This document shows, in pieces, positions 46,310 through 57,489 of a DNA stretch of 64,000 nt. Origin of the DNA: Halichoerus grypus (taxonomy: Eukaryota > Chordata > Mammalia > Carnivora > Phocidae); assembly GCF_964656455.1 (NCBI RefSeq), contig NC_135715.1, positions 36,900,603-36,964,602 of the forward strand, written 5' to 3'. Each line of letters starts with the position of its first letter. Position 1 is the first letter of the stretch. Under the pieces are notes generated by a model. It had not been told where the DNA came from, did not search any database, and saw only the letters and a program-made list of their open reading frames with translations. The position numbers and the translations under genes were made by a program.

Positions 46310-47130
46310 ATAGAAGCATAGAAAATTAAGATTTGAAAAGACCTAAGGTCTTTTCAACCATTCATCTTCATTTTTTACGTGCTTTCTCCATTCTTATAAA
46401 CTGGTATCTACCCTAGCTTTAAACATTTATAATGAGAGAGCAGACTATTCTTAGAAGTAATTGAGCCAGAGGTAAGATTCTTAGTAAGTTTCTTAGAGTT
46501 TCTTCCCAGTATTCAGCTGAATTGATCTCTTTGCATATTTTTCCATTTTACTTCTTTTACCAAATGCTATAGGTTTTCCTCTGGAACAGTTTATAAAAAA
46601 GTATGTAACATGAAAAAAATGAAATTAACTGAACTCAGCTATCATATCCTCATACCACATTTTTTGCAAATCTCTGAATCTTGAATTTTTCATAAATCAT
46701 GGTTTCCCACACCATAGGACATGCTTCTGACTGTAATCTATGTCCATCTTAAATTATGGCAAATACAAATGATCTAATACTCCAGAGAGAACTTTGGATA
46801 ATTTATTCAAACATATATGTCTATTAATCTGAACTAATTTCACTTTTATTCTATCAATCAGCAGGACACAGAGCTCACATTGAGTTCATCAACTCCTAGA
46901 ACATTAGGTATTATTCAAATAAGCTATTAATTTGAGTTCATGCCATGTTACACCATATAAATTAATGTAGTGTTTTTAAAGTTTCATTTTTAAGAAATGC
47001 TATTAATTCGGCTTGCTACATGTAGACTATCAATCTAATATCGTGAAGCAGTTTTAAATCCCAGTTATTTTATTTAACTCATTAGACATTCTGTAAATTT
47101 TTCTGTATCCAGAGTTTTGAAAACAATATC
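46310..47130 (+). mobile_element. CR1/L3-like ancient LINE fossil
   Basis: The text follows an ancient amniote CR1/L3-type consensus over about 800 bp. It opens with ATAGAAGCATAGAAAATTAAG and AAAAGACCTAAGGTC, then has AACTCAGCTATCATATCC and ATCATGGTTTCCCACACC. The later part is TGTCCATCTTAAATTATGG, TAATACTCCAGAGAGAACTTTGG and AGCTCACATTGAGTTCATC. It is diverged but nearly colinear. The element is far older than the SINEs around it. Confidence 0.5.
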
Positions 47131-47539
47131 TCATATTTTAATTTGATTAATTTATAAATGACATGAGGCTATCCATATAATGAAATACCTGAGACCTCAT
47201 TTAACTTCCATCTTGATACTTTTTATATAAATGATTATATTCTACTATAGTTCATATTTTGAACATTTTCACAAGGATATCAAAGGATAGTTTTATAGGT
47301 TTGCTAAAATAAATATATCATATCCACAACTGATATCGACTTTGTTCTGTTTATTGCCAAATTCAATGGACATTTTTACTTAATATATTCCTTGACTTCA
47401 CAACAGAATTGGATACTATTTGATTAGTTAATCTCTTTTGGTTGCAATAGATAAAAACCTAATTCATAGTGGTTTAGGACAACAGAGGAATTTATTGAAT
47501 CTTTAATTTCTTTCTTTCTTTTTTTAAAAGATTTCCTCG
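47131..47539. other. Unassigned AT-rich sequence
   Basis: No gene and no recognised repeat. Confidence 0.4.
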
Positions 47540-48420
47540 TACTTCTCATCTGAACCGTTATTTGTTGGCTGGAGTACTAAAATAGCTTTCTAACTAGTTT
47601 CCCTTCTCCTACTTTATTCAGTGACCTCTGAGACCTTATAAAACAAAATCAGATCATTCTACTCTCCTAATGTAAATCTCCTCAATAGCCTTTGATTCAC
47701 CTTAAGGTCAAACAGATTTCAAACATGTTAACCTTCTTGGACATATATCCTACTCTCATTTCCCTACCTTCCTGAATTCCAGCACACAGACTATCTTTAT
47801 GCTTCTTGAATACATTGAGATCCTCCCAAATTTTGGTCTTGGATTAGTTGTTTCCTTTGGAATGGTTTGCTTCCTGACGTTCCCTTAGTTGATTTTTATA
47901 TGTTGTTCAGACCTTGACTCAAACATCTGTTTTCTAAATGTCCAACCTAAATTATTCTCACCATCAAGTCACTCTCAATCACCTCACTCTGCTTTATTTC
48001 TTTTTGACATGCATTATACTCTACCGTTATGTTATCTTGTTTATGTATTTATACACTTATTTATTTTGTGTACCCCCATATGAGAATATAAACCAGATTA
48101 GAGAAGAGATCCTATTTTTTATAGAGATATTTTATGTATTTATTTGAGAGAGAAAGAGAATGAGAGAGAGAGCACAAGGCAGGGGGAGGGGCAGAGGGAG
48201 AGGAAGAAGCAGGCTCTCCACTGAGTAGGGAGCCCGAGGTAGGGCCTGATCCCAGGACCCTGGGATCATGACCTGAGCCAAAGGCAGAAGCTTAATCCAC
48301 TGAGCCACCCAGGCTCCCCAAGAAGAGATCCTGTTTTATTCACAGCTGCATCCCCCACACTAAGAAAAAACAGTTGGGACTCATTAAATAAAGCACAAAT
48401 GAATGTAAATACCCTGGAGA
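47540..48420 (+). mobile_element. L2 3' region, split by a SINE
   Basis: The L2 order is visible: CTCATCTGAACCGTTATTTG, AACTAGTTTCCCTTCTCC, AGATCATTCTACTCTCCT, CCTTTGATTCACCTTAAGG, then after the SINE GATCCTGTTTTATTCACAGCTGCATCCCC and ATTAAATAAAGCACAAATGAATG. It is old and degraded. Confidence 0.7.
48118..48320 (-). mobile_element. CAN SINE, antisense, in the L2
   Basis: Tail ATATTTTATGTATTTATTTG, GAGA tract, head CACTGAGCCACCCAGGCTCCCC. The target duplication AGAAGAGATCCTATTT / AGAAGAGATCCTGTTT lies at 48102-48117 and 48321-48336. Confidence 0.97.
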
Positions 48421-49100
48421 AAGAGGAGAGAGGCTATCCACTTTCTCTCAACCAGCTTTTTCCATAATGCTAGAAACGAAGGTCCTAGCAACTCTTAAGT
48501 AATGTATTTCTCTTGTTACCTCTTGATATGAATAGATTTCTCCATACCAGCTGAATTTTAGAAAATTTCTGGAGAAAGGCTATGATTGGTCTCCCTTTGA
48601 TTGCATACCCCAATGTCTGGATGAATTATTAAAAATTACAAATTTAATATACTGTGCTGAAGATTGCTGGTGCCAGCTAATACCAGTTTTTTTCCTCCCT
48701 CAGAGCACTCCACCAAACTAGATTTCACAAGGCCCTGGCTTTGAGGTAGCTCTTGCATATGGAAATGTGTGGAAGTTATGTGTATCAGCTGAGGTGGATA
48801 AGAAGGAAGTGCTCATCTTGTTCTCTTTGCTCTGCAGACAGCCAGATAGAACACAAAACTCTTAGAAGACTCAGGGGTCATAAGGTGTAAAGGAATCAGC
48901 TAATAGAAGGAAACTGGACACTAGAATGATTGCATGGAAGTGACGCACTGACCTCTAATCCACTCTACCTTCAGTTAAAAAATACACTTTTGTTGTGATT
49001 ATCTACTGAAACTCTAGTATTGTTTGTTATGTATGTTATTGTTTTCGCTTATGTGAACACTATGTATACCTCCATTCTCTAATTTTCTGATGAAAGTCTA
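48421..49100. other. Unassigned sequence
   Basis: No gene and no clear repeat. Confidence 0.4.
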
Positions 49101-49231
49101 AGGCTTTTTGCCCTTCCACCATGTGAGGATGCAGTCAGAAGGTGATAGCTTTGAATCAGAGAGAAGATCCTCACGAGAACATGATCAGTGCTGGTACCTT
49201 GATTTCAGACTTCCAGGCTCCAGAACTAATA
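49101..49231 (+). mobile_element. MLT1A-type LTR fragment, sense
   Basis: CCCTTCCACCATGTGAGGATGCAG, GAGAAGATCCTCACGAGAAC, ACCTTGATTTCAGACTTCCAGGCTCCAGAACT match the R/U5-side half of the same LTR type that lies antisense at 43.6-44.0 kb. It stops abruptly before the SNAP23 pseudogene. Confidence 0.65.
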
Positions 49232-49274
49232 TCCACATTTCAGTTTCTGCACCTATCAAGAGTTTTAATTCATC

Positions 49275-50112
49275 ATGAATCATCCGTCATCAGAAGAAAT
49301 TCAGCTGAGGGCTCACCAGGTTACTGATGGGTCTCTGGAAAATACAAGGAGAATCCTGGGTGTAACCATTGAGTCTCAGGATGTAAGAGTCAAGACTAAC
49401 ACTGTGCTGGATGAAATAAGGGGTGCAAATAAACCATATATAATAAGACATGGACCAAATATGTAGAGACATGAGAGAGGCAGAGAAAATTTTAGCAGAA
49501 CTCTATAAGTTCTGTGGCCTTTGTGTGTGCCCATGTAATAGGATAAAGAAGTTTGAAGCCAGTAAGACTCATAAGGCAACATAGAGAGATGGCATGGACA
49601 ACTCTTCTAGCAATGTAATATCTGAGCAGCCAGGCCATGTGGCAAATGGTCAGCCTCAGCAAGCAACCACAGAAGCCATCAATGGCAGATCCATTCAATC
49701 TATAGCCAGGGGCGCCTGGGTGGCTCAGTCATTAAGCATCTGCCTTGGGCTCAGGTCATGATCCCAGGGTCCTGGCATCGAGCCCCACATCGGCCTCCCT
49801 GCTCAACGAGGAGTCTTCTTCTCCCTCTTCTTCTGCCCCTCTCCCCTGCTCATGCTCTCTCACTCTCTCTCTCTCTCAAATAAACAAACAAAATATATAT
49901 ATATATATAGCCAGTGTTACCGAAGAAGATGAAATGGAAGAGGACCTGACTTCTAGGAATCTTAAAAAAAAAAAAAAAAAATGGCCCTGGACATGGGCAA
50001 TGAGATTGAGGCCCCAAATCGACAAACAGACCAGATCCCAGAAAAGACAGATACCAGCAAGGATCATATTAACATTACCAGTGTCAGAGCAAAGAAAATC
50101 ATTGACAGCTTA
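49275..50112 (+). pseudogene. Processed SNAP23 pseudogene
   Basis: This is an intronless, broken copy of SNAP23, the membrane-bound t-SNARE that pairs with syntaxins and VAMPs in exocytosis. From an ATG at 49275 the first 50 or so codons read MNHPSSEEIQLRAHQVTDGS and continue colinear with the N-terminal SNARE helix. A frameshift follows near 49420. The middle then reads in another frame through the cysteine cluster [11 protein letters not shown], where four cysteines remain for palmitoylation. An in-frame TAG lies near 49591. After a SINE insertion at 49710-49905 the copy resumes with EEDEMEEDL. The stretch coding the linker before MALDMGNEIE is shortened and replaced by a run of A at about 49963-49981. 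The end RAKKIIDS is present but the stop codon TAA has become TTA at 50110-50112. No introns are present, so it is a retrocopy. It cannot encode a full SNARE protein. Assignment is from the recognised protein pattern, not from a search. Confidence 0.9.
49710..49905 (+). mobile_element. CAN SINE inside the SNAP23 pseudogene
   Basis: GGCGCCTGGGTGGCTCAGTC through CAAATAAACAAACAAAATATATA. The target duplication TATAGCCAG at 49701-49709 and 49906-49914 lies within the former coding sequence, so the SINE is younger than the retrocopy. Confidence 0.97.
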
Positions 50113-50335
50113 AGTGACTGCTACATTTCTTATTTATCATTTACTCACTTTCTTAGCTAACCCTTCAACTATTACCTTTTCAGAGTTTGAAATTTTGGTT
50201 CCATAGTCTTCTAATCGGGAGATAATATGGAAGAAGGGCTAGGAGCGTGGGTTTTGTTGTTGTTGTTGTTGTTGTTTTTTTGGTATGTTGTATATTTCTA
50301 TGTATTCCTTGTTTGTTTTTTAATTTTATTTTATT
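50113..50335 (+). other. Possible SNAP23 3' UTR remnant
   Basis: The sequence just after the lost stop (CTGCTACATTTCTTATTTATC) could be the pseudogene's 3' UTR. A (GTT)n run lies at about 50253-50275. No poly-A tail is clear before the L1. Confidence 0.35.
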
Positions 50336-50860
50336 AAAATTTGATTAATTAACATATAGTGTATTATTAGTTTCAGAAGTAGAATTCAGTGATTCATCAG
50401 TTGCATATAATACCCAGTGCTCCTTCCATCAACTGCCCTCCTTAATGTCCATCACCCAATTACCCCATCCCACCACCCCCCTTCCCCTCCAGCAACCCTT
50501 AGTTTATTTCCTATAGTTAAGAGTCTCTTACAGTTTGTCACCCTCTCTGATTTCATCTTATTTTTTTTCCCTTCCTTCCCCTGTTACCTGTTCTGTTTTT
50601 TAAAGTCCGCATATCAGTGAGATCATATGATACTTGTCTTCCTCTGATTGACTTATTTCGCTTAGCATAATACCCTCTAGTTCTATCCACATCGTTGCAA
50701 ATGGCAAGATTTTGGGTTTTTTGATGGCTGCATAATATTCCATTGTATATATATACCACATCTTCTTTATCCATTCATCTGTTGATGGACATTTGGGCTC
50801 TTTCCATAGTTTGGCTATTGTGGATATTACTGCTATCCACATTGGGGTGCAGGTGCCCTG
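50336..50860 (-). mobile_element. Carnivore-type L1 3' end, antisense
   Basis: On the minus strand the last about 85 ORF2 codons (TPMWIAVISTIAKLWKEPKC ... IKKMWYIYTMEYYAAIKK) are followed by a 3' UTR and an A/T-rich tail near 50336. The 3' UTR, with the reverse text TGATTCATCAGTTGCATATAATACCCAGTGCTCC, is of the kind found in carnivoran L1s. It is 5' truncated at about 50.86 kb, which is usual for L1 insertions. It is relatively young compared with the L1 at 18.7 kb. Confidence 0.88.
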
Positions 50861-51349
50861 CCTCTGTATGTGTTTATGTTCTCTCTTTCCTTGGAGAGTA
50901 GACTGCTGCTCTGCCTTTCTTCTAGTATTTTCTTTCTCAGTTTGTACTCTTAGGTGGGTTTTCATACATCATATATAGTGTTGTTTTTCATTCTCTTCAT
51001 TGATTTTATCAGGTTCTTTTGCTTTCAAGATCTGGAAGCATTACCAAAGACAGTCATGAAAAAGGAAGCTGGGGTGGGGAGGGCAAGGCACAAGAAGAGG
51101 CAAGAGATAAGAGGTTGGACCTCAGTAAAACCCACAGGCCACAAAGCAAACGTTGCAGATGCACAGTAAATATCTAATTGGGTTTAGTTTTTAATTTAAG
51201 TTACCGTTATTGCCAATTTATGCTAATGCTTAGTTTCGGAGATTTTATACACAATATTTTTGTCATATATGATGACTTTGCAACCCCTGCTGTGAAAAAC
51301 AGAATGAGTTTTCTTAAAGTGAGCTTAATTTCTGAACTCTTGATGACTC

Positions 51350-51382
<33 letters not shown>

Positions 51383-53719
51383 TAGATTTTCTGATCTCAT
51401 TTCATATTTGTGCCATACGAGAATGCTTTGTATAAATGAATGCCTTTTTATTTTCATTTTATGGCATCCCAGTCCCATTATAGACCTGTTAACCTCATAA
51501 ATTTATCATTGGTCTTTGAAGAAAAAAATATATAAATATATATGTATGACATGAGAATTTGTCTTTAAAGCAGGGCTTAATTTTTTTTGGAAAAGTTTGA
51601 CAAAGTATAGCATGTCAATTCAGTTTTCCCTCAATGCCCAGAATTATGTTTAGATAGGAAAAAAGAAACTCATTTTGATCTCAGGTAGAAAAATAGATTG
51701 CTTTGAGTTTTATATAGGTTTAAACTTTTAAAAAGCTAGAATTTATTCAGTTTAAATAAAAGTAATTTGGAAAGTTTAATCAAAAAATCTAAAGCTTTTT
51801 GTATGTGTATGGTGCATTGATTTGAGTTCCTAAGTAATTTTAAAATAAATTATCAAAATTTATTATTTTTATTGAAAATAAATAAAACACATCCATATAG
51901 CACCATCTTCTTTTATAATTTCATATTATTTATGTGAGATTAACAACTTAAGATATTTACAAATAAATCAACATGCATACCACTTCTAGGCTTAGGGGTT
52001 TTGGTTTTGTTTTAATTTTTTGGTTTTCTTTTTATAATTTTCCATCTCTTTGATATTAATAACACTCAGTATATTTTTTGCTGTCAACTTGACATAGTAT
52101 TCCTAACTGACCCTACTTACTTTTCATAAAAGCCCCCTTCCTTTCAATAGTTATAGTCCATCTTTTTACTGATTACTACTCAAAGTAGTCAATAGAAAAT
52201 GATTAAAACTAGCACAAAACTCTTTTAAGAATGATTATATTTTACTTTTGGTAAACACATTGGGATAAATGCACTGAATCAAAGAATGTATTACTTTTGA
52301 TTATATTCTATGTTTTTTATATTTGAATTCATCACAGAGATTACATTTATTTGTTGCTATGAGCCATACATTTATAATCTTGTCTTATATTACTTTGCAG
52401 ATAACAAATACTATCCATAATAGATTCATTTTATTTAAGCGATGAATGCAAATTAGTTCCAAATTCTGGAAGTTATCCCAATGTGCTAGTTTCATTGAGA
52501 AATACTGTGTTCTTAGATTACATATCTGAAATATTTACAGTGGTACAAAGATTCATTGTGTCTCTCTTCCTACCTTAATCTTTGTACTTACAAAAGCATG
52601 TCATACATATTTCCAAATGTTTCCTTAAAAGAATTACTTAAAATGAGATTTTCTTTCTGATGTTCTTTTATGAAGAGTACACTCAGTTTCTTAAGAGAAA
52701 GGTTCTTGTAGACTTGTCATTGTAATATTATTAATGAGAGTTTTGTCCTCGCTCCTTAAACTTCACACTTTACCTACATTTGCTCTTTAAATAAACCACT
52801 GCGTGGGAAAACTGGTGAATATATATTTTGCTATTATCAGTGTTTCTGATTATTGTGGTTGTTCCTTAATCCTATTGATCTTAGTCCTGAGTCATACTTA
52901 CTGGGTAGAAATCAATATTAATCTATTAAAACTGTCACCAGTGAAAATAGCAGACTGGTTTTCTGCTTGGAGTTAATTTTCTGAATGGATCTATATTTCT
53001 GGTGGGTCTATTGTTTTTATTATTTTTACTGATATATGTAATAGTGATTATATAACCATGTAGGACAGTCTAAAAGTCACACATGCTGTATGTCAAGAAA
53101 GAAATTCACAATCAGTGAGGTAAAATATTTTTTAGAAAGAAACTGTTATCCCACAAAGGAAAAATATCATTTTATGAATAAAAGGATTATCTGAGAAAGG
53201 AGAGTTTTGTGTTAGGGTTTCTTCAAATCTCATATTCTGCAATTGAAGCCACAAAGTAAAAGGTTGCCAAATTAATACAAGCATACATAAATGGAACAGA
53301 TTTACCATCCAGAAATAAAGGCAGATATACCCAGGAACCTAATATATATTTACAAGTCTCCAAGTAAGAGATGCTTTAGTTTGCAAATGAAATTGGCATG
53401 TATAACTTTCTATTGGAAGAAAAGCAAACATAAATCCACACTTCACATCATATGCCAAATTGATCCTTAATGAATTAAAGATATTCATTGAAAATAAAAC
53501 ATTAATATGTTAATTAAAAAATTGAAGATAATACTTAAATATTTGTAAAATCTTACAGTGGGGAAGATATTTCTAAGTTAAACCTTCTCTTATGCCTCCG
53601 CCCAGAATATTCAAAAGCAAACTGGAATCATAGCAGCTCTTAAATTACCCATGTCCTGAAACTCACTTTTAAATAAATTTACTGGGTATTAGGGAAAATT
53701 CAGTTTATGGCTGTAAATG
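50861..53719. other. Unassigned AT-rich sequence
   Basis: No gene. GC-richer text at 51.0-51.17 kb could be unique or a 3' UTR remnant. A (TA)n/(CA)n microsatellite lies at 51349-51382. Confidence 0.35.
51349..51382 (+). repeat. (TA)n(CA)n microsatellite
   Basis: About twelve TA units followed by CACACACA. Confidence 0.9.
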
Positions 53720-53731
53720 CTTAGTCTGGTT

Positions 53732-53781
<50 letters not shown>

Positions 53782-53850
53782 CTGGTGATTTACTACACCA
53801 GTTATATATATATTATACATATATATATATAGTAGTAAATCACCAATAAA
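53720..53850. repeat. TA-rich palindrome with nested inverted repeats
   Basis: A (TA) run of about 21 units at 53735-53776 is followed by ACTGGTG (53781-53787) facing CACCAGT (53796-53802). TGGTGATTTACTA (53783-53795) has its exact reverse complement TAGTAAATCACCA at 53833-53845. The long stem and the second TA run between them can fold into a cruciform. Confidence 0.9.
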
Positions 53851-55369
53851 CAAATTATTGGGAAACTTGTAAAAATTATAAAATTATTAAGAGAAATAAA
53901 AATGCTTAGTCAAATTTTAAAGTGAGTTTAAGTAGTTGGATATAAAGCACTGAAGGAAAATATTATATATGTCATGACTCTAATCAGTGTTTTTGCTCTT
54001 TGAATAATCAACACTATATTAATCACTCCTACAGGTAATTCTCAAAAAAGGAGGGAAAACAAATTCAGCTAATTAATTATATCCCCAATAAGTCTTAGAA
54101 TCTATAATGGAAAAGGTGGAACTATGTGAAATTTTAAAGTTTACATAACAAAATATATCATTAAAAGATAAATTGAAAATGCGAGACTGAAGAAGAAAAA
54201 AATATGTTATATGAAAAGGGTTTTTTCCTAAGTAGAGTATTTATAAAACACTTTTTAAAAGAGATAGAAAAGATTGTATGCTGACAATATTCAGAAAATA
54301 AAGCTAAAATAGGCAAAAAAAAAAAAAGGCAAGTGTTCTACTAGATACTAAGTCTAGGAATCTACTAGCAGACAGAAACATGAAAATTAAAGCAACCATT
54401 AGATAATGTCTGTAAAATCAAACCACAAAGTTGGTTGCAATACAGGATCATTTTTAAGTTTGGGATAACACTGTGTGCAATAAAGTATCCCAATTAGAGG
54501 TAGTTATAAAATAACATTTGATAAGGTTTTAATCAAAGCTACAAATCATATCCTCATGCAGAGAACTTTTCTTCTCTAAATTTCTTTTAGATTTTTTTCC
54601 CTAAAATATTGTTGTTTTGTTTGTTTGTTTTTTTATATAAAACAGATAGAAGTTGCTATTCTCACTAGGGAGCCAAGAAATTCAGATTGCTTCAATGTGA
54701 CTTGCTCACTCATTGGTCAAATATTGAATATTATGAGTCTGATCAGCCACTCATATATCCTCTGATCATATGACATTGTTAAATATTCAAAAAAATCTTT
54801 CAAATAGATAAACTAATAGCATGAATTCATTAGTATGTTCATGTGTGGCTCCTGTTGAAAGTGAAAATATATGTTATCTGTTATCAAAAACTTTGTTTGA
54901 ATATTTTATTCATAATCTATAAATTTTAATAAATCTGATACTTGGAGTTTGTTTTTCTTATAAGTGATGACAATAATCTCTACTTTATGTAAAAAAGTTA
55001 AAAAAAACATTAAGGATAATATAGCATTAAGAGCCAATCTAACCAAAGTAGTTAAATGTTTTAAAAATTAAACAAATAAATTCCTTGCTAAAAATCATTA
55101 TATTTTCTGCTACAACTACAGCTGGAAATTTAACTTATATTAATAATACTTTTATCAGATCAGATGTGGTTCCTAAGTAACAACTGATACATGTGTTTTC
55201 ATTCCTCTAAAATTAAAGGAAAAACACTGAAAGAGACTTGTTTTCCTCCTTCACTGAAGGTATGTGAACATCATCAAAAAGTGTTACTCAGTCTTTAATT
55301 CATGATTTCCTTTAATTTTGTATCTTTTTACATGGTTGTTCTTGACATAGCACTGATTCTTCCTGTTGC
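53851..55369. other. Unassigned AT-rich sequence
   Basis: No gene. It contains copy 1 of the 27-bp repeat at 54834-54860. Confidence 0.4.
54834..54860 (+). repeat. 27-bp exact direct repeat, copy 1
   Basis: From TATGTTCATG to CCTGTTGAAA, identical to 56028-56054, 1.2 kb away, with unrelated flanks. Confidence 0.95.
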
Positions 55370-55381
55370 AGAATTCCTTTT

Positions 55382-55604
55382 AACTGACTGGGTGGCTCAG
55401 TCAGTTAAGCGTCTGCCTTCCGCTCAGGTCATGATCCCAGGGTCCTGGGATCGAGCCAGGATCCTGGGATAGAGCCCCGAGTCAGGCTTCCCGCTCAGCG
55501 GGGAGTCTGCTTGTCCTTCTCCCTCCATCACTCCCCACTGTTCCTGTTCTCTCTCTCTCTCAATCTGTCTCAAATAAATAAATAAATTCTTAAAAAAAAA
55601 AAAA
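55382..55604 (+). mobile_element. CAN SINE with internal duplication
   Basis: The head is mutated (TAACTGACTGGGTGGCTCAG). GGGATCGAGCCAGGATCC and GGGATAGAGCC show a partial internal repeat of the tRNA-related part. The target duplication AGAATTCCTTTT is at 55370-55381 and 55605-55616. Confidence 0.96.
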
Positions 55605-55764
55605 AGAATTCCTTTTTTATACCTCAGGAAGATGATCTAATTGCCCTTATTACATGACTGCTTTGTCATTACTAAAAAAAAAATTCTTACTGAAAATGTT
55701 TTTGGTCTGTGCCTTTGAAAGCATCATATATTTACATTTCTTCCAGGTGTATAATGTCCTTTCT

Positions 55765-55970
55765 CTCTCTCTCTTTTTTAAAAAGATTTTATTTATTAAT
55801 TTGAGAGAGAGCGTGCTCAAGTGCGGGAGCAGAAGGAGAGGCAGGGGAAGAGGCAGAAGCAGACTCCCCGCTGAGCAGGGAGCGGGACACGGGGCTGGAT
55901 CTCAGGACCAGGGGATCATGACCTGAGCAGAACACAGACACTTAACCATCTGAGCCACCTAGGCGCCCCT
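55765..55970 (-). mobile_element. CAN SINE, antisense
   Basis: Opposite orientation to the SINE 160 bp upstream, so the pair can form an inverted repeat. Tail AAAAAGATTTTATTTATT, head CATCTGAGCCACCTAGGCGCCCC. Target duplication ATAATGTCCTTTC / ATAAATGTCCTTTC, differing by one A. Confidence 0.97.
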
Positions 55971-56549
55971 ATAAATGTCCTTTCCACAACTCCCTCCCCA
56001 CACCAAAATATTGAAGAACAAAAGATATATGTTCATGTGTGGCTCCTGTTGAAATATATATATATTTATATACTCATATAAGGAAATAGTTATCTAGTGT
56101 AATCCTAACATGCGTATGGCAATATATTCTATATTGCCACTGAAAATATTTTGAAGCAATATGATTTAAAACTTAGGTCTGCCTTAGTAAAGTAAAAAGC
56201 AAGAGTGTTTCTTTATAAAAATTAAGTGTTTCTTAGTGCTATTCATTTCATATCACCTTCCCATAGCTTTGTCCTGAAGAGGCAGAAACAAATTTATATA
56301 CTAGTTTAGTATACTTTTGTTATGGATTATTTTTTAAAGAAGCACAGTGAGCATGAACAATGAATAGAATGCATAATGTATGGGAAGATGAACAGCGAAT
56401 AATAAATTTTTAACTTAAACAAGAATCTATTTCTCTCGAGGCTCAATAGTTTGATCAACACACTGTGTTTTAAAATGCAGCTTATAACCTACCATACTGA
56501 AATAGGTAGAAGAATGTATTTCAGATAAAATGTGAATTAAGAAATCTCA
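55971..56549. other. Unassigned AT-rich sequence
   Basis: No gene. Copy 2 of the 27-bp repeat is at 56028-56054, followed by a short TA run. Confidence 0.4.
56028..56054 (+). repeat. 27-bp exact direct repeat, copy 2
   Basis: Identical to 54834-54860. It lies about 60 bp after the antisense SINE. Confidence 0.95.
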
Positions 56550-56800
56550 TCCTTTGGTTACATGTCTCAGGGAGTTGGACTTTTCCCTTTAATAAATATT
56601 TCAATCTAAAGAGAGACGCCTCAGTAAAATGAAAACAAATGACAGCGCTATCTCCAAAGAGACAGTGTATTATTTTAAAATGGATGAAATGGCCCATGCT
56701 CTGCCCTATGACAGCTAAATGCTCAGAATGAGACAGTCAAAAATACAGTTAACTCATTCCCACAGACATGAAATTGAGTTTCCATTTTTGTTGTAATTTG
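56550..56800. promoter_or_regulatory. Candidate conserved noncoding element
   Basis: Unique text with AAATGACAGCGCTATCTCC, CTATGACAGCTAAATGC and GAGACGCCTCAG. Repeated TGACAG sites and CpGs are unlike the surrounding repeats. Function is inferred. Confidence 0.25.
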
Positions 56801-57489
56801 AGGTGAAGAAAAGAGAAGGGAAAAAAGCACCAAACCTAAAGAATATTCTTACAAAGGTTTTATGTTAACAATAACTAGGGACATAGCACCATCTTAAATA
56901 GTATCATCACAACTTAGAGCCAACCTTATTGATGAAAACCCTAATATTCTTCGTTATAAGTATTCAGAAAGTGGAAAACAATCATTAAGTAGTTATTAAT
57001 GGATAATTAATTTTTAACGGAACTATGAGTTGCCAGGTCTTGAGATTTGAGTTTAAAAATTTTATTAGACGATAAACTGGCAATGGAATGTGAAACAAAT
57101 ATAATCACATGGATTCAAATACACTCCTGATATCCCACAGTTTTGTTGTCTGATCCATATCAGGGATGCTAATGGCATGAAGTCAGATTTATTTTGTTCT
57201 AAGCAAAATTTAAAACTTCATAAAATCTTGGGACAAAATGCCCCTCAATTTCCACATTTGCCACAATATAGTAGAAGAAACTTTGTGAGGGAATATATAA
57301 ATATTTGTACATATTTGGTGATAGGATTTCCCCTCATTTTTTTTTCTCACCTCATCTTTTTGGCAAAGAGTATTTTTTACGTATTAAAATGCAACCAAGT
57401 TAGGCTATAGAAGTGATTCCTATTAGCAAGATAAATTTTGTTTACCTTTCAAACAGCTTTCAGCTGTTTGTCTTTGAAAAATATGCAAC
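56801..57489. other. Unassigned sequence
   Basis: No gene. A 77-residue frame at 57177-57410 has no recognised domain. Confidence 0.4.

Noticed and set aside
49745..50113. 122-residue frame spanning SINE and pseudogene
   Set aside because: It is made of SINE sequence joined to an out-of-frame part of the SNAP23 retrocopy.
50600..50965. 121-residue antisense frame as a gene
   Set aside because: About 85 residues are the C-terminal part of L1 ORF2, and the N-terminal part is flanking sequence read through by chance.
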